A stretch of DNA of 64,000 nt from positions 1 through 64,000 of the forward strand of contig CAZQSL010000003.1 of assembly GCA_964595945.1 (NCBI GenBank), written 5' to 3'. Within the stretch, counting starts at the first letter, position 1. Each line of letters starts with the position of its first letter. Positions 61,904 through 64,000 of this stretch are shown piece by piece. The DNA is from CAZQSL01 sp964595945. Its GTDB lineage: Bacteria > UBP15 > UBA6099 > JAJRTR01. Under the pieces are notes generated by a model, which made no database searches, was not told the origin of the DNA, and saw only the letters and a program-made list of their open reading frames with translations. The translations under genes were made by a program, and so were the position numbers.

Positions 61904-63364
61904 ATGAATGACATGATGAAAAGAATCACGGGGGGATTTCCCGGCAAGGCATTCAGGATATGTTCGCAGCTCTGCGCGGACTTTCTGCTGGGAGGGCTGG
62001 GGTATTTCAACAACACGGCCATCCCGCCGCTTGCGCTCATAGCGCTGATCGTCGGCATCATCAGGCTCAACGCCAGACTGAGGCGCGCCAGGGCCGTAGT
62101 GATACTTTACTGGATCGGGCTTGTCCTCTCATTCGACTTCATCGCAGTCATGGCATACGCCGCTACAGCGTCGTTCGGATGGGTTGCGCCGGCGGCTATC
62201 CTGACACCATACATAGTGCTGCTGGCGGTCAGGAAACTGACCCGCTGGCCCTCATACATGACCAGCCTGCAACTGCTTGTCGTGCCTGTCTGCATTCTTG
62301 GCCTTTTCCTGAAGGGCGGCGAACTGTTCAATCACTCGGACACGTGCGGGAGTATCGACAGTGTCCCCGGCGCCAGGATACTGAATGACAAGAAGTACAA
62401 TTTTACTGAAAAACCTCACACGGCGATTCCGCGTTTTTTCATCCCGAGGCCCGGCCGCAACGACATCCTCGTCTGTGATCATGTCTATGTGTACGAAAAG
62501 GGGATTCTGGTAAAAAACGCCATCAACCGCCTCGATACGAGGACAGGCGCGATGACGCCGTGGCTCGCGCGCGGCAATGTGCTCGCGATTATGGAACAGG
62601 CGTACACTGGCTATATATTTGCCGTTGTCCAGCGCAATTTCAAAGCCCCGGCCGCCCCCAACGTAGAGCTGATCAAATTCGGCCCGGACGGGAAAATACT
62701 CGACCGCATAGACCTGGGGCTGAAGCGCAATACATTCTATGGGGCGAGCATTTCCGAGATACCGGGGAAATTGCTTATCACTGTCGAGGCCAACTTTTTC
62801 CACTATTCGCTTGAGGATGGCGGTATCGAGAGATTCACCGTACCGACAAAAGGGTTGTTTTCCATTTACCGTGTCGAGTGGCACGATCCTTTCCTTTATA
62901 CGACTTTTTCGGTTTCACCACTCTTTACGGCGGTATTCGGAGCAAAGCATCTATTGAAAATCAGCGTGCCGACAAGGGAAGTGGTAGACTGGATGATCGA
63001 CTATCCCTCGGGGATATATGATGTCGAAAAGCGACCCGGCAGGGATCAGCTCGGGGCGAGTCGCAACTGTCCGCCCGGAGCATGGCTTCTTGATTTCGAC
63101 ATGAATAAAATCAGGAAACTCGTCATGCCGCCGGGAGTCCGCGAGATCGAGTTTTCCAGAGACGGCAAATACCTTTTCGGGACAGGCCTGCTGACGGGGA
63201 AGCTGTTTGCCGTCGATGTGGAGCGCAACAGGCTGGCAGGGGAAATGTTCGTCGGCTATGGATCAAGAGGGATGACGGTCTCGCCCGATGGCGATGTGAT
63301 AATCGGCTCGTCGTGCGGAGTGGTCGGCGTCGATCCTGACGAATTTCTGGGAAAACGCAGATAG
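61904..63364 (+). CDS. Polytopic membrane protein with C-terminal beta-propeller, paralogue C
   Basis: 486 residues. About 5 helices to residue 150, then an outer beta-propeller: NDILVCDHVYVYEKGILV, INRLDTRTGAMTPWLARGN, ELIKFGPDGKILDRIDLG, VREIEFSRDGKYLFGTGLLTGKLFAVD, GMTVSPDGDVIIGSSCGVVGVDPD. Shares membrane-then-propeller layout and C-terminal pattern with the genes at 46241 and 60041. No enzyme motif seen. ATG 61904 has no ribosome site but a promoter directly before it; in-frame ATGs at 61913 and 61916 also exist. Convergent with the radical SAM gene, 2 bases apart. Confidence 0.75.
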   Translation: MNDMMKRITGGFPGKAFRICSQLCADFLLGGLGYFNNTAIPPLALIALIVGIIRLNARLRRARAVVILYWIGLVLSFDFIAVMAYAATASFGWVAPAAILTPYIVLLAVRKLTRWPSYMTSLQLLVVPVCILGLFLKGGELFNHSDTCGSIDSVPGARILNDKKYNFTEKPHTAIPRFFIPRPGRNDILVCDHVYVYEKGILVKNAINRLDTRTGAMTPWLARGNVLAIMEQAYTGYIFAVVQRNFKAPAAPNVELIKFGPDGKILDRIDLGLKRNTFYGASISEIPGKLLITVEANFFHYSLEDGGIERFTVPTKGLFSIYRVEWHDPFLYTTFSVSPLFTAVFGAKHLLKISVPTREVVDWMIDYPSGIYDVEKRPGRDQLGASRNCPPGAWLLDFDMNKIRKLVMPPGVREIEFSRDGKYLFGTGLLTGKLFAVDVERNRLAGEMFVGYGSRGMTVSPDGDVIIGSSCGVVGVDPDEFLGKRR

Positions 63365-63366
63365 TC

Positions 63367-64000
63367 CTATACGAAAACCCGGGGAAACATTATCTGAAGC
63401 GCGCGTTGCATGACTACGGCAAGCTGTTTGAAAGTCTTGATTTCGAGCATGATTCTCCATAGTATCCTCGGTCGCATGTAGAACTTGAAATGGGCGTATG
63501 TCTGAAGTCTGAACAATTCGTCCCTGCTGATGCCATCGGGGCTGAACACGATCTGATGGATGTACATGGTGGAAAAATCGATGCCGTCCATTTTTCCCTC
63601 GGCCTTGAAACGTTCGTACATCACGCTGCCTGGGAACGGCAGGAAATTGAAGAAGTTGGCACGGTCGATCGGAAGTGACTGTGATAATTTTACAGTGCTT
63701 TTTATGTCTTCGACAGTCTCCCCTGGATAGCCGATGATGAAAAGGCCTGTCATCCTGATCCTGGAGCATGAGTGGATCATGTTGACCTGTTTGACGACGT
63801 TTTCGACAGTAATGCCCTTGTTGATTATGGAGAGCACGCGCGGGCTGCCGCTTTCGATGCCGACTGCGAATGAGTAACAGCCGGAGCGTTCCATCGCCGT
63901 GACGACTTCCGGGTCGAGGGTGTCGAGCCGTATGCCGTTTGTGCAGGCCCAGGGCACGTTGAGTCTGGATTCGGTCAGGAGACGGCAAAATTCGAGGACG
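63367..64000 (-). CDS. Radical SAM protein (B12-dependent type), C-terminal part (5' end outside window)
   Basis: About 211 residues are visible; the frame is open to the window edge. The part present covers the second half of an Elp3/MiaB-type TIM barrel: WACTNGIRLDTLDPEVVTAMERSGC, FAVGIESGSPRVLSIINKGITVENV, TGLFIIGYPGETVEDIKSTV and NFLPFPGSVMYERF, followed by a short helical tail. These blocks are typical of class B radical SAM enzymes with an N-terminal B12-binding domain (BchE/HpnR-like), but the CxxxCxxC and B12 regions are outside the window. Substrate unknown; many act on lipids or glycans, which would suit the neighbours. Confidence 0.85.
   Translation of the reverse strand, partial: VLEFCRLLTESRLNVPWACTNGIRLDTLDPEVVTAMERSGCYSFAVGIESGSPRVLSIINKGITVENVVKQVNMIHSCSRIRMTGLFIIGYPGETVEDIKSTVKLSQSLPIDRANFFNFLPFPGSVMYERFKAEGKMDGIDFSTMYIHQIVFSPDGISRDELFRLQTYAHFKFYMRPRILWRIMLEIKTFKQLAVVMQRALQIMFPRVFV

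Overview
This is a 64 kb draft bacterial contig of moderately high GC with two 100-N scaffold gaps (35188-35287 and 42035-42134). No rRNA, tRNA, CRISPR array, integrase or phage gene was recognised. The host cannot be assigned from this window. It combines a complete recC-recB-recD operon, an efp-asp23-amaP-DUF2273-nusB block (an arrangement best known from Firmicutes), MopE- and thrombospondin-3-like calcium motifs, FecR and SUMF1 domains, and many large membrane or secreted proteins. An uncultured lineage with an elaborate cell surface fits best; that is inference.

Layout. 0-7.5 kb: recombination operon recCBD (+), with recC cut by the window edge. 7.6-10.5 kb: sensor kinase plus double-receiver regulator (-). 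10.8-16.5 kb: sugar and amino-acid genes: a GT-B-like/phosphomannose-isomerase cupin fusion (+), asparagine synthetase and a TSUP transporter (-), and an inositol-monophosphatase-like enzyme (+). 16.6-19.7 kb: efp, asp23, amaP, DUF2273, nusB and a membrane protein of unknown function. 19.7-21.7 kb: receiver-histidine kinase and a second TSUP transporter (-). 21.9-26.7 kb: MoxR ATPase, DUF58, TgpA-type transglutaminase and DUF218 (+). 27-30.5 kb: tungsten-type aldehyde ferredoxin oxidoreductase (-), divergent from tldD (+). 30.6-43.8 kb: a Crp/Fnr regulator, then one gene of about 12 kb for a secreted, FecR-headed, extremely cysteine-rich repeat protein of about 3950 residues.

43.9-64 kb is largely an envelope and glycan region: secreted beta-propellers, three membrane-anchored propeller paralogues, a DPM1-like GT2, three GT-C-like polytopic proteins, a membrane-anchored rifampin-phosphotransferase-like dikinase, a polytopic protein with a formylglycine-generating-enzyme-type domain, and the C-terminal part of a radical SAM protein at the edge. 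The seven genes from 61.8 to 49.0 kb share one strand with short gaps or overlaps and are the best candidate here for an undescribed system, probably lipid-linked sugar transfer and surface decoration.

Non-coding structure: a 15-17 bp hairpin repeat recurs in three convergent intergenic regions. One copy carries a 140-bp MITE-like insertion with 18-bp terminal inverted repeats, and a related site without the insert is present at 12.3 kb. Two repeats resemble the widespread GTCATTCCC...-type palindromes. The giant gene has a long AT-rich leader with a Crp-like palindrome and a terminator-like hairpin just before the start codon.
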